A stretch of 28,346 nucleotides of DNA from CAYVAR01 sp964449675 (GCA_964449675.1 CAYVAR010000017.1:1-28346), one strand, 5' to 3'; shown: positions 21,637-27,696, counted from the first letter of the stretch. Made by a program: numbers and translations. The notes: generated from the sequence alone by a model not told the origin.

Positions 21637-23094
21637 TCAATTCTTCTGTACTCTGTCATGCAACGTGTCATGCAAAGACAACGAAAAACTCAAAGCTAAC
21701 GTCAACAATAACTGGCCTTGTTGAAGGGTGAAAGGATAATGATCGACAAGACCGATGAGTAGGAGAATGATAAGTGAAAAGTGATAAGAGATAAGAGGAT
21801 AAAAAATTCGTTTTATTTTCATATCCGCAATACATAATACTAACCCCTTAACCCACTTCCACAGGAGTAATGCAAACAATGCAAATCCCACGACTCCAGT
21901 TTCAGCAAGAACCAAGAAATAAATGTTATGTACTGGTTGGAGAAAATAAATTGTTCGAGAGGGGAGTGCTTTGGGAAGTTGGACAAGAAAATTTCCCAGT
22001 CCCACTCCGATAAGTGGAGACGACTTCCAAAGTATAAGCGCCGATGCATTCAGTTGTTGACGGACGATGACGGATTCACCTATAAAGGGATAGGCTTTCA
22101 ATATAACAAGTACAAGAAGTATTATGGGAATGGTATTACGTATTATGGTGAAAACTGAATAAGAATTTTTTGTTTTTAGCCATACTCCATAATACAAAAT
22201 ACTTACCCCTGCTCCGACCGTCCACGCGCTTCTGCTAAATGTAAACCCAAGCGCCACCAAACTAAGTAGAGTAACTACACCATAATAGACTTTCTCGAGC
22301 TTTAACGAAGTCTTGGATTGTTGAATTGTTGAATTGTTGAATTGTCTGGCGAAGCCAGATCCCGCTACGCGGGATTTTATTGATTGGTCGGATTGGGTTA
22401 TTGGTTGGATTGGTCTGATTAATTCGTTAAAAATAAGCGGTAAGATTACTACCAGGTATCCTCCCAGCACATTTGGGTGGGGGAATGTTGCATATGGCCT
22501 TAGCTTCAGGCCGAAATCCCAATGACCAAATCCCAATGACCAATTGAGTGCGATCCGAGAAATGCCAGGGGTATCAATGGTAAATGTCCGCTCTCCAAGA
22601 AACCAGAGCGGCCCGCCGATAGAATGTTGGAACACAAACTGCGCGGTTGCAAGTACCGATGAGTACAAAACGCCAACCGATAGGGGGGTAATGACGGTAG
22701 AAAATGAAGGCTTCGTCTTTATGATGTACCATCCGAGTAACCCAAATTCAGTTAACTTGACCCATTTGTAAATCGCCACTGGCTGATTTATTGCATTCCA
22801 AATATTAACAAAAACATATAAACCAATAAAAAGTATCAAGTAGAAATGACCAGTCACTATGGAATGCAAAAAGGTTCTAATATTCTTAATTCTAAATTCA
22901 TAATTCTTAATTTGTGATGACCATTCGATAAACCAAATTGATAATACAAAAAAAATAATAATGTCAGTTAAATAGATAGTGGGGGAAAGGTAATCTACTC
23001 GTCGCCCAAGTACGCTCGCCCAATCCGGCCAAAAGTGAATCCCGAGTTGGGTAGGAAGAAGTATAAGAAGGAGAATAAAAAAGAAGCGATGCAT
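21637..23094 (-). CDS. O-antigen ligase family protein with several repeat-encoded loops
   Basis: A 485-residue polytopic membrane protein of the WaaL/Wzy type, which joins polysaccharide to an acceptor on the outer face of the membrane. Family features are RPYATFPHPNVLGGYLVVILPLIF, LGFTFSRSAWTVGAGV, and the late ligase pattern LIGVGLGNFLVQLPK followed by PVHNIYFLVLAETGVVGF. At least four loops are written in repeated DNA words: QIKNYEFRIKN, WSLGFGHWDFGL, RPIQPITQSDQSIKSRVAGS followed by GFARQFNNSTIQQ, and LISYHFSLII. The start at ATG 23094 (MHRFFFILLLILLPTQLG) is preferred because the longer frame adds a hydrophilic stretch before the first transmembrane helix. Confidence 0.85.
   Translation of the reverse strand: MHRFFFILLLILLPTQLGIHFWPDWASVLGRRVDYLSPTIYLTDIIIFFVLSIWFIEWSSQIKNYEFRIKNIRTFLHSIVTGHFYLILFIGLYVFVNIWNAINQPVAIYKWVKLTEFGLLGWYIIKTKPSFSTVITPLSVGVLYSSVLATAQFVFQHSIGGPLWFLGERTFTIDTPGISRIALNWSLGFGHWDFGLKLRPYATFPHPNVLGGYLVVILPLIFNELIRPIQPITQSDQSIKSRVAGSGFARQFNNSTIQQSKTSLKLEKVYYGVVTLLSLVALGFTFSRSAWTVGAGVSILYYGVWLKTKNSYSVFTIIRNTIPIILLVLVILKAYPFIGESVIVRQQLNASALILWKSSPLIGVGLGNFLVQLPKALPSRTIYFLQPVHNIYFLVLAETGVVGFALFALLLWKWVKGLVLCIADMKIKRIFYPLISYHFSLIILLLIGLVDHYPFTLQQGQLLLTLALSFSLSLHDTLHDRVQKN
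22317..22375. repeat. compound word array with two abutting hairpins in the O-antigen ligase gene
   Basis: 22317-22345 holds tandem GTTGAATT units. Then TCTGGC-GAA-GCCAGA (22345-22359) and ATCCCGC-TAC-GCGGGAT (22359-22375) form two perfect adjoining hairpins. The array continues with four GATTGG words to about 22425. All of it is in frame and translated. Confidence 0.8.
22514..22541. repeat. perfect tandem 14-mer in the O-antigen ligase gene
   Basis: AAATCCCAATGACC occurs twice in direct succession (22514-22527 and 22528-22541). Read on the minus strand it gives WSLGFGHWDFGL, which replaces a normal loop just before the conserved RPYATFPHPN motif. Confidence 0.75.
22882..22912. repeat. AATTCTTAATTCTAAATTC-type word in the O-antigen ligase gene
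   Basis: Tandem ATTCTTA/ATTCTAA/ATTCATA units coding for KNYEFRIKN, the same peptide theme as the rnhA insertion at 20082-20107. Confidence 0.6.
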
Positions 23095-23178
23095 AATACA
23101 TACACCATAATACTCCAATGGAATCTGAGAGTACACGAAAGTGAAAAAACCTAAAGAATAGAAATGATATTATGAAAA

Positions 23179-23631
23179 CTACGGTTTCGGCTTAACAAGA
23201 AGAGTTCTTGAGGATCCAACGCCCACTGATTCAGTCACCACGCGTTCATCACCTGAAAGCGTCAGATGGACGACCCGGCGTTCGCTCGCTGTCAAATTCG
23301 ATAACTCCACTGGTCGGCCCAATGAAAACGCTCGCTGCGCCGCTGCTATTGCCATGTGCATGAGGGTCTCTTCGCGTTTCTCCCGATAATCGCCGACATT
23401 GACATAGACTTTTACCCACTGGCTTAATCGTTTGGAAACAATAATACCCAGAAGTATTTGAAAGCTTTCAAGCGTTCTGCCATGGAAGCCAATCAAAAGT
23501 CCTGTTTCCTCAGTTTCTATGTGCACGCGGTACGCACCAGTCTCATCGATACTCACAACCACCGTCCCGATAACTTCAAGTTTAGAAAGGAGTTCTTCTG
23601 TGAGTTGTTTTACTTGCTCAACGTGTTCCAT
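23179..23631 (-). CDS. jag: Jag/KhpB-like KH-R3H RNA-binding protein
   Basis: A 150-residue protein. After a short helix (EHVEQVKQLTEELLSKL) comes a KH-type domain (YRVHIETEETGLLIGFHGRTLESFQILLGIIVSK), in which GFHGRTL stands where the GxxG loop is expected. A C-terminal R3H domain follows (NLTASERRVVHLTLSGDERVVTESVGVGSSRTLLVKP), with the R-x-x-x-H motif. This is the SpoIIIJ-associated protein family, next to yidC in most bacteria, as here. It binds RNA and affects envelope growth in other species. The ATG at 23631 is chosen because the upstream in-frame codons lie in a repeat block. Confidence 0.92.
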   Translation of the reverse strand: MEHVEQVKQLTEELLSKLEVIGTVVVSIDETGAYRVHIETEETGLLIGFHGRTLESFQILLGIIVSKRLSQWVKVYVNVGDYREKREETLMHMAIAAAQRAFSLGRPVELSNLTASERRVVHLTLSGDERVVTESVGVGSSRTLLVKPKP

Positions 23632-23639
23632 AAGTATCT

Positions 23640-23745
23640 CAAAAGTCAAATGTCAAAACTCAAAACCACAACTCAAAACGTAAAAGTTTTAAGAAGTTTT
23701 GAGCTTTACGTTGTCGTTTTGAATTTTGAGTTTTGCGCTTTGAGT
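23640..23745. repeat. intergenic CAAAACTCAAAAC word block between jag and yidC
   Basis: Repeated CAAAACTC / AAAACTCAAAAC words on the left and their complements (TTTTGAG, GTTTTGAGC) on the right, so the block can fold on itself. The words match the insertion in the flippase gene at 20697-20765. No gene is seen here. Confidence 0.65.
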
Positions 23746-24567
23746 TTACTTTTGCGCGTTCACGCGCAGTTGCTGTATGATACCAAAAACCCCGAATACG
23801 TTCCAGTAAAGGGCTAAACCAAGCGGAAACTGATACGCGAAATAGCCAAACATAATTGGTGTTATAAGCGCCATCTGTTTTTGTATCTCACCCGCCGTAT
23901 CTTCTTTCTTGTCTTCCTGCTTCTGTTTTGTTTTTTCATTGGTAGTATTGGTAATATTTGTCAGATTGGTAGTATTTGACTTTGCTGGCATCATCAACTT
24001 CGTCTGATACCACTGCAACAATCCTGTGATAAGAGGTATCGACAAAAGCCACCATCCATGGGACTGAAAATCACTCGGTTTTACACCCAGATTCGTCCCG
24101 AAAAACGAAAGGTCAAGTTGAGTAAGCTTGAGTGCAGGAACATAAAGTATTTGATTAATCTCGGTGACGAGTTTATCAAGATTTCCGTTCGTAAATACTT
24201 GAGAAAATACATTGTACAAAGCAATAAGTACTGGAAATTGGATAATAAGTGGAAGACACCCGGCAGCCGGATTGACGCCATGCTGCTTATAGAGGTCAAG
24301 CTGTGCTTGTTGCAAAGCCTTCTTGTCATCTTTATGTTTCGCATGAAGTGCATCCAGATGGGGCTTTAGGTCTGACATTTTTTTTGCACTCTTTAGCTGT
24401 GCGTGCATAAGAGGATAAAGGAGAATTCGTATTGCAATGGTCATGAGGATAATGGCAAATCCAAGAGGACCTGGAATATGAAAAAATTCAAAAAGTTTGT
24501 AAAAAGCCACCAATAGATTGACAATGGGCCAGATAAGAAGTTGGTTCCAGAGATTAGGAGAATTCAT
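23746..24567 (-). CDS. yidC: YidC/Oxa1-family membrane protein insertase
   Basis: A 273-residue insertase with the five-helix core of Gram-positive-type YidC: N-terminal helix LLIWPIVNLLVAFYKL, GPLGFAIILMTIAIRILLYPLMHAQLKSAKKM with the conserved Arg in the hydrophilic groove, QLDLYKQHGVNPAAGCLPLIIQFPVLIALYNVF, and the C-terminal LITPIMFGYFAYQFPLGLALYWNVFG. It inserts proteins into the cytoplasmic membrane with or without Sec. Residues about 194-210 (SNTTNLTNITNTTNE), in the cytoplasmic loop before the last helices, are encoded by three tandem copies of the ATTGGTAGTATT word. The next residues (KTKQKQEDKKEDTAGE) are highly charged. Confidence 0.94.
   Translation of the reverse strand: MNSPNLWNQLLIWPIVNLLVAFYKLFEFFHIPGPLGFAIILMTIAIRILLYPLMHAQLKSAKKMSDLKPHLDALHAKHKDDKKALQQAQLDLYKQHGVNPAAGCLPLIIQFPVLIALYNVFSQVFTNGNLDKLVTEINQILYVPALKLTQLDLSFFGTNLGVKPSDFQSHGWWLLSIPLITGLLQWYQTKLMMPAKSNTTNLTNITNTTNEKTKQKQEDKKEDTAGEIQKQMALITPIMFGYFAYQFPLGLALYWNVFGVFGIIQQLRVNAQK
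23938..23976. repeat. ATTGGTAGTATT word array inside yidC
   Basis: Exact 12-mers at 23938-23949 and 23965-23976, with a one-base variant at 23947-23958. The same 12-mer flanks the four-helix-bundle gene at 12033, 12050 and 12465. Confidence 0.85.
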
Positions 24568-24712
24568 AATATAAATTCCAAATCACAAGCTCCAAATCTC
24601 AAACAATATCAAAATTCCAAATTCAAATGTTTTAAACATTTTATTTTTTGATTTTGGTGCTTAGAATTTGTTTGGTATTTGATTATTGGTGCTTGGTGCT
24701 TTTGGTAGTGGA
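24568..24712. repeat. dispersed intergenic repeat, copy 2
   Basis: AT-rich block between yidC and yidD built of CCAAATCTCAA-type words and their complements (TTGGTGCTTGG), with a hairpin-like centre AATGTTTTAAACATT. It shares an exact 26-base stretch (24592-24617) with copy 1 at 20210-20235. It runs into the coding end of yidD. Confidence 0.75.
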
Positions 24713-24936
24713 TCTAAACCACCTTTTGTCCATGGATGGCAACGCACAATACGCCTGAGTCCCAGCCACAATCCATCGATTATACCATAGCGCTCGATTG
24801 CCTGATATGTATATTTACTGCACCTTGGAGTAAACCGGCATGCTTTATCTGTGAGAAAGAAAAACTTAAGAATTCCAGTATCAAAAGAGAGGTAGCGCTG
24901 GTAAAAACGGATACTCGCAAGAAGTAATTGCTTCAT
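24661..24936 (-). CDS. yidD: membrane protein insertion efficiency factor YidD
   Basis: A 91-residue protein with the full YidD pattern: LLLASIRFYQRYLS, ACRFTPRCSKYTYQAIERYG, GLWLGLRRIVRCHPWTKGGLDPLP. The amphipathic N-terminal helix and the three conserved cysteines are all present. It assists YidC. The expected order rpmH-rnpA-yidD-yidC is kept, except that hicBA separates it from rnpA. The last 12 residues (APSTNNQIPNKF) come from the dispersed repeat that follows. Confidence 0.93.
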   Translation of the reverse strand: MKQLLLASIRFYQRYLSFDTGILKFFFLTDKACRFTPRCSKYTYQAIERYGIIDGLWLGLRRIVRCHPWTKGGLDPLPKAPSTNNQIPNKF

Positions 24937-24946
24937 GAATGAAAAA

Positions 24947-25090
24947 TCAGAGCAATTTACAAAATTCCTCAGGAGCTAGTTCCAGATCACGAAGTATTTT
25001 CCGAAGTAATCCTTTTCCAATGGTTTTTCGGTGTATGGGAATAGTCATCCATCTGCCGTCAACATGTTTAAGAATGGGCAGATATGCCAT
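24947..25090 (-). pseudogene. hicA: internally deleted HicA toxin
   Basis: A 47-codon frame from ATG 25090: MAYLPILKHVDGRWMTIPIH then RKTIGKGLLRKILRDLELAP then EEFCKLL. The first eight residues match a usual HicA start (MxxLPILK) and the rest matches the second half (DGRxxTIPIHxxxIGKGLLRKILRD...EEF). The middle of about 25 residues is missing, including the first helix and the G-S-H motif with the catalytic His. The join is in frame. It overlaps the end of hicB by 23 bases, a normal arrangement. It is probably inactive as an RNase, though the remaining fold could still bind HicB. Confidence 0.75.
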
Positions 25091-25319
25091 AGGGGATCGT
25101 AATAGTCTTTATACCAACAAACTCACTTTTACTATCATCAGGTAGGCGCGTTTGTTGTGCTCGAGCTGCAACATGCAGCGTAATAACATCTTTAATGTTC
25201 TCTAATACTTCATCAAACGTATCTGCCTCAGTATAGCACCCCTGCAATGTTGGCACAGAGGCCACAAACATACCATCTTCGTCTTGTTCAATAATAACAC
25301 GATAATTCAATACTTTCAT
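25068..25319 (-). CDS. hicB: HicB-family antitoxin
   Basis: An 83-residue protein with the partial RNase H-like fold of HicB: LNYRVIIEQDEDGMFVASVPTLQGCYTEADTFDEVLENIKDVITLHVAARAQ is a near-textbook match. The C-terminal DNA-binding domain of long HicB forms is absent. Its partner hicA has lost its active site, so this may now be an orphan antitoxin. The ATG at 25319 is chosen over upstream TTG/ATG codons because those lie inside the -10 box or before the expected transcript start. Confidence 0.9.
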   Translation of the reverse strand: MKVLNYRVIIEQDEDGMFVASVPTLQGCYTEADTFDEVLENIKDVITLHVAARAQQTRLPDDSKSEFVGIKTITIPYGISAHS

Positions 25320-25327
25320 ATACATGA

Positions 25328-25356
25328 AGTATATCAATATGCGTAGGCATATACAA
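25328..25356 (-). promoter_or_regulatory. hicB promoter with operator in the spacer
   Basis: Minus strand: TTGTAT, 17-base spacer, TATACT (25333-25328), then 8 bases to the ATG at 25319, so the leader would be only about 2 bases. An inverted repeat ATATGC-GTAG-GCATAT (25337-25352) fills the spacer, a position where a bound antitoxin would block RNA polymerase. Confidence 0.65.
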
Positions 25357-25363
25357 TCACATG

Positions 25364-25705
25364 TTACAACTTTATGAGCTTTGCTCTCCGCAACATATCT
25401 TGCATCATCTCTTTAACCTGCAATTGGCTCATACCGTTAGGTTTCTTCTGAACAATCAATACAGCATCAAAAGCACCTGCAATGCGTGGCAACACGTGAT
25501 GGATTGATTCACGCAAAAGTCGTTTTACCCGATTTCGTGCCGATGCTCGTTTATCAACGCGTATCGGCACGACGAAGGCAAATCGAGAAACTTGTACTTT
25601 TGATTGTATAAAAATTAGCTTGAAAAAATTATTTGATACTCTGTTGCCACCTCGCATAACGTTGTGAATGACAGAGGAGGGAAGGCGGTTAGACTTGGGA
25701 AGCAT
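25364..25705 (-). CDS. rnpA: ribonuclease P protein component
   Basis: A 113-residue basic protein that binds RNase P RNA and helps mature tRNA 5' ends. The signature RASARNRVKRLLRES (usual form RAVxRNRxKRxxRE) is at about residues 53-67, preceded by FAFVVPIRVDKRA and followed by FDAVLIVQKKPNGMS, which match the family. It starts one base after the rpmH stop, the classic pairing, and is probably translated by coupling. Confidence 0.94.
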   Translation of the reverse strand: MLPKSNRLPSSVIHNVMRGGNRVSNNFFKLIFIQSKVQVSRFAFVVPIRVDKRASARNRVKRLLRESIHHVLPRIAGAFDAVLIVQKKPNGMSQLQVKEMMQDMLRRAKLIKL

Positions 25706-25706
25706 G

Positions 25707-25844
25707 TTACACTGTAAGCTTTCTTCGACCGGTCAGTCTTCGACGCGCAAGTACTTTTCTCCCGGTACGCGATTTCATCCGTTTGCGAAATCCGTGCTTT
25801 CGCACTCTCTTTTTCTTTTTTGGCTGATACACACGCTTTGGCAT
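25707..25844 (-). CDS. rpmH: 50S ribosomal protein bL34
   Basis: A 45-residue, extremely basic protein starting MPKRVYQPKKKKRVRKHGF, then RKRMKSRTGRKVLARRRLTG and RRKLTV. The HGFRKRMKSRTGRKVLxRRRxxGR core is diagnostic of bL34. It was found by reading the minus strand between the rnpA start and 25844. It heads the rpmH-rnpA-yidD-yidC-jag block, which in many bacteria lies next to dnaA and the origin; dnaA is not in this window. Confidence 0.96.
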   Translation of the reverse strand: MPKRVYQPKKKKRVRKHGFRKRMKSRTGRKVLARRRLTGRRKLTV

Positions 25845-25853
25845 ACTATTGAT

Positions 25854-25883
25854 AGTATAGTGTATTCACTATGTAAGTGTCTA
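25854..25883 (-). promoter_or_regulatory. rpmH promoter
   Basis: Minus strand: TAGACA (25883-25878), 18 bases, TATACT (25859-25854), 9 bases before the rpmH ATG, so the leader would be very short. The rest of 25884-25949 shows no gene. Confidence 0.5.
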
Positions 25884-25949
25884 CTTTGTGTGTGAAAAAT
25901 TCTTCGTAATAATTGTATCTTGTATTAGGTAATTTCCTTTATAGTTCCT

Positions 25950-26291
25950 TTATTGATTAAGTGTCACTTCTTGTTCTAATCTCCATGGAGGAGTACAAGA
26001 AAGAAGTAGTTTTAACTTTCCTTTATAGGTAAATTTTGTCCCAGCTGGAATCACCACTAAGTCCCCTTGAGAACATTGTTCTTTGACATCATCAATGACA
26101 AAGAAACCGTTCCCTTCAAGAACATAGTAAATAAAATCTGATTCATGTTCAATGATAGTTGTTTCATGTCCTCGTTCTGTGTCAACTCGTACGAACGAGG
26201 TATTTTGGGTAAGACTACCCATAGGGAATATTTTTCCTTTTATCCCAACTTTATCAAACGAATAGTCTTTCGGTTCTTTTGTTACGTACAT
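25950..26291 (-). CDS. small cupin-domain protein
   Basis: A 113-residue single-domain cupin: beta-barrel segments FVRVDTERGHETTIIEHESDFIYYVLEGNGFFVIDD and CSQGDLVVIPAGTKFTYKG, with cupin motif 1 (GHETTIIEHESDFIYYVLEG) and motif 2 (GDLVVIPAGTKFTYKG). The metal-binding His set is incomplete (H-E-H-E in motif 1, no clear His in motif 2), so it may bind a sugar or act as an isomerase-like or sensor cupin rather than as a standard metal enzyme. It follows the inositol-phosphatase-like gene by 5 bases, pointing to a shared sugar-phosphate or nucleotide-sugar job (inference). Confidence 0.8.
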   Translation of the reverse strand: MYVTKEPKDYSFDKVGIKGKIFPMGSLTQNTSFVRVDTERGHETTIIEHESDFIYYVLEGNGFFVIDDVKEQCSQGDLVVIPAGTKFTYKGKLKLLLSCTPPWRLEQEVTLNQ

Positions 26292-26296
26292 AAAAA

Positions 26297-26935
26297 CTAA
26301 TTCTTAACAGCAAATTGTTTCACAAGAGCAAGAAGTTCCTTGTGAACACCCCCATTACTTGCGATAAAGCCATTAACATCCCTATCATATCTTTGATCCT
26401 TTCCAGTAAAATCAGTACATATGCCGCCAGCTTCCTCAATAATCACTTTCATAGCTGCAACATCCCAAGGGTAATGGTCACCATATATAACGCAGCTAAA
26501 TTCGCCAGACGCAACTAACGCACCTGCATACGCGAAAGAACAAAAATCCATTATTTTGCACTCTTTTTCACAAAGCTCTCTCCTTACCAAGAGAAGATCA
26601 TACAGTGAGTGTTTCCACCACCCCATATAAAATGCTTGGGTATTTATTTTTTTAGATTTTGATAGAAAAATTTTCTTATTATTCAAAAATGCTCCTTCTC
26701 CCTTTTTTCCTACAAATAGCCTATCCATAAATGGATCATATATAACACCGACGATTGGNNNNNNNNNNNNNNNNNNNNNNNNNNNNNNNNNNNNNNNNNN
26801 NNNNNNNNNNNNNNNNNNNNNNNNNNNNNNNNNNNNNNNNNNNNNNNNNNNNNNNNNNCCTAAAGTAAAATTCTTCCGCATTATCGTACCAGCTTTGTAC
26901 GCCATGTCTATAGCAAATGGTACATAATCTTTCAT
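26297..26935 (-). CDS. inositol-monophosphatase family protein, interrupted by an assembly gap
   Basis: The two ends of a Mg-dependent sugar-phosphate phosphatase are visible. N-terminus: FAIDMAYKAGTIMRKNFTL. After the gap: PIVGVIYDPFMDRLFVGKKGEGAFLNNKKI, AYAGALVASGEFSCVIYGDHYPWDVAAMKVIIEEAGG (the C-terminal WDVAA motif) and ASNGGVHKELLALV. The catalytic GEE and DPLDGT motifs must lie in the 100 N. The family needs about 70-75 residues there, but the N run covers only about 34 codons, so the frame through the gap is meaningless and the true gap is probably larger. Possible substrates include inositol phosphate, 3'-phosphoadenosine phosphate and fructose bisphosphate. Confidence 0.82.
   Translation of the reverse strand: MKDYVPFAIDMAYKAGTIMRKNFTLXXXXXXXXXXXXXXXXXXXXXXXXXXXXXXXXXXPIVGVIYDPFMDRLFVGKKGEGAFLNNKKIFLSKSKKINTQAFYMGWWKHSLYDLLLVRRELCEKECKIMDFCSFAYAGALVASGEFSCVIYGDHYPWDVAAMKVIIEEAGGICTDFTGKDQRYDRDVNGFIASNGGVHKELLALVKQFAVKN
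26759..26858. other. assembly gap of exactly 100 N
   Basis: A run of 100 N, the usual placeholder for a gap of unknown length, inside the inositol-phosphatase-like gene. Joining of the two sides rests on scaffolding, but matching gene halves on both sides support it. Confidence 0.95.
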
Positions 26936-27004
26936 AGTTTTTAGAGAATTCTTATTGTTGAAAAAATTATGAAGTATATACTTTCTTGGTTCACCCAGTA
27001 AGAT

Positions 27005-27397
27005 TTAATGATAGATTTTGCAACCCAAATCTTTAAAATGAGAATCGAAGGTGAGAATACCCGAGGCACCGACTTCTTTGTAGACTACCGACCCTATGCA
27101 ATCTATCAAAGAAATATCCTTGTTTAATTTTGAGCCTAAAAATATACGTAGCCCGCTTTGAAAAACAGACGTGGTGACGGGATAAACCTCAGTATCTAAA
27201 ATTGAATTATAAAAACTTGTACAGAACCGTTTCCCTTTTCTCTGGCTGATAATGGTTAACGTTTCTTTTATAAAGTCTTCGGTGGTAACTTTGAAGTCTA
27301 TAACTTTAGGAACCATTTTGAGCGCCTTGAGATGATTTGTGTCTGTATCAAGAGCCAACGATACATAAAAACTCGCATCAATAAGTATGGAATTCAT
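27005..27397 (-). CDS. PIN-domain toxin (VapC-like)
   Basis: A 130-residue PIN protein. The acidic positions are present: D7 in ILIDASFYVSLAL, E in TTEDFIKETLTII, D in SLIDCIGSVVYKEV and D in ILTFDSHFKDLG. It is preceded by an RHH gene whose last 20 bases overlap its start, so the pair is a toxin-antitoxin module with the antitoxin first. The gap of 69 bases to the phosphatase gene holds nothing that I recognise. Confidence 0.87.
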   Translation of the reverse strand: MNSILIDASFYVSLALDTDTNHLKALKMVPKVIDFKVTTEDFIKETLTIISQRKGKRFCTSFYNSILDTEVYPVTTSVFQSGLRIFLGSKLNKDISLIDCIGSVVYKEVGASGILTFDSHFKDLGCKIYH

Positions 27398-27653
27398 TTT
27401 TTAGTTTCTTTTTGGGAGTACCATATAAATAATGATCGAGATTGTAAGAAAGATCGGTGGGGGTGTTTTTAGGTGTCGGAAACATGTGGGCCAATTTGGC
27501 TATTTCTTCCAAAGAGTTTTTCTTGGAAATAGACCGAACATGAGAACTCAGGCTGGAACGAATCAGGCTGGAAAGAGTTTGTCGGGTTTGAGCAGCCGTG
27601 GCCTTAGCTAAGGTGTAGGTATCATAATCGATGTAAACTTGAGTGCGCTTCAT
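27378..27653 (-). CDS. RHH antitoxin partner of the PIN toxin
   Basis: A 91-residue protein. Strand RTQVYIDYDTYTLAKATAAQ, then TRQTLSSLIRSSLSSHVRS, fits a ribbon-helix-helix domain; the tail (LEEIAKLAHMFPTPKNTPTDLSYNLDHYLYG) is a typical toxin-binding extension. The ATG at 27653 is preferred; another ATG lies two codons earlier (27659). The promoter and palindromes just upstream suggest autorepression. Confidence 0.83.
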   Translation of the reverse strand: MKRTQVYIDYDTYTLAKATAAQTRQTLSSLIRSSLSSHVRSISKKNSLEEIAKLAHMFPTPKNTPTDLSYNLDHYLYGTPKKKLKNEFHTY

Positions 27654-27655
27654 TA

Positions 27656-27696
27656 ACATACACCGTATGTATACATCATAGACACACGGATGTCAA
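27656..27696 (-). promoter_or_regulatory. promoter and operator of the PIN/RHH pair
   Basis: Minus strand: consensus TTGACA (27696-27691), 17 bases, TATACA (27673-27668). An inverted repeat ACATAC-ACC-GTATGT (27656-27670) and an overlapping perfect palindrome ATGTATACAT (27667-27676) cover the -10 box and the start region. Confidence 0.7.

Noticed and set aside
22317..22541. Regularly repeated words that could suggest a CRISPR array
   Set aside because: Units are short, unequal and directly abutting, without spacers of constant length, and are translated within the O-antigen ligase frame. No cas genes are present.
25845..25949. Replication origin upstream of rpmH
   Set aside because: No DnaA-box cluster or AT-rich unwinding repeat was recognised, and dnaA is absent from the window.
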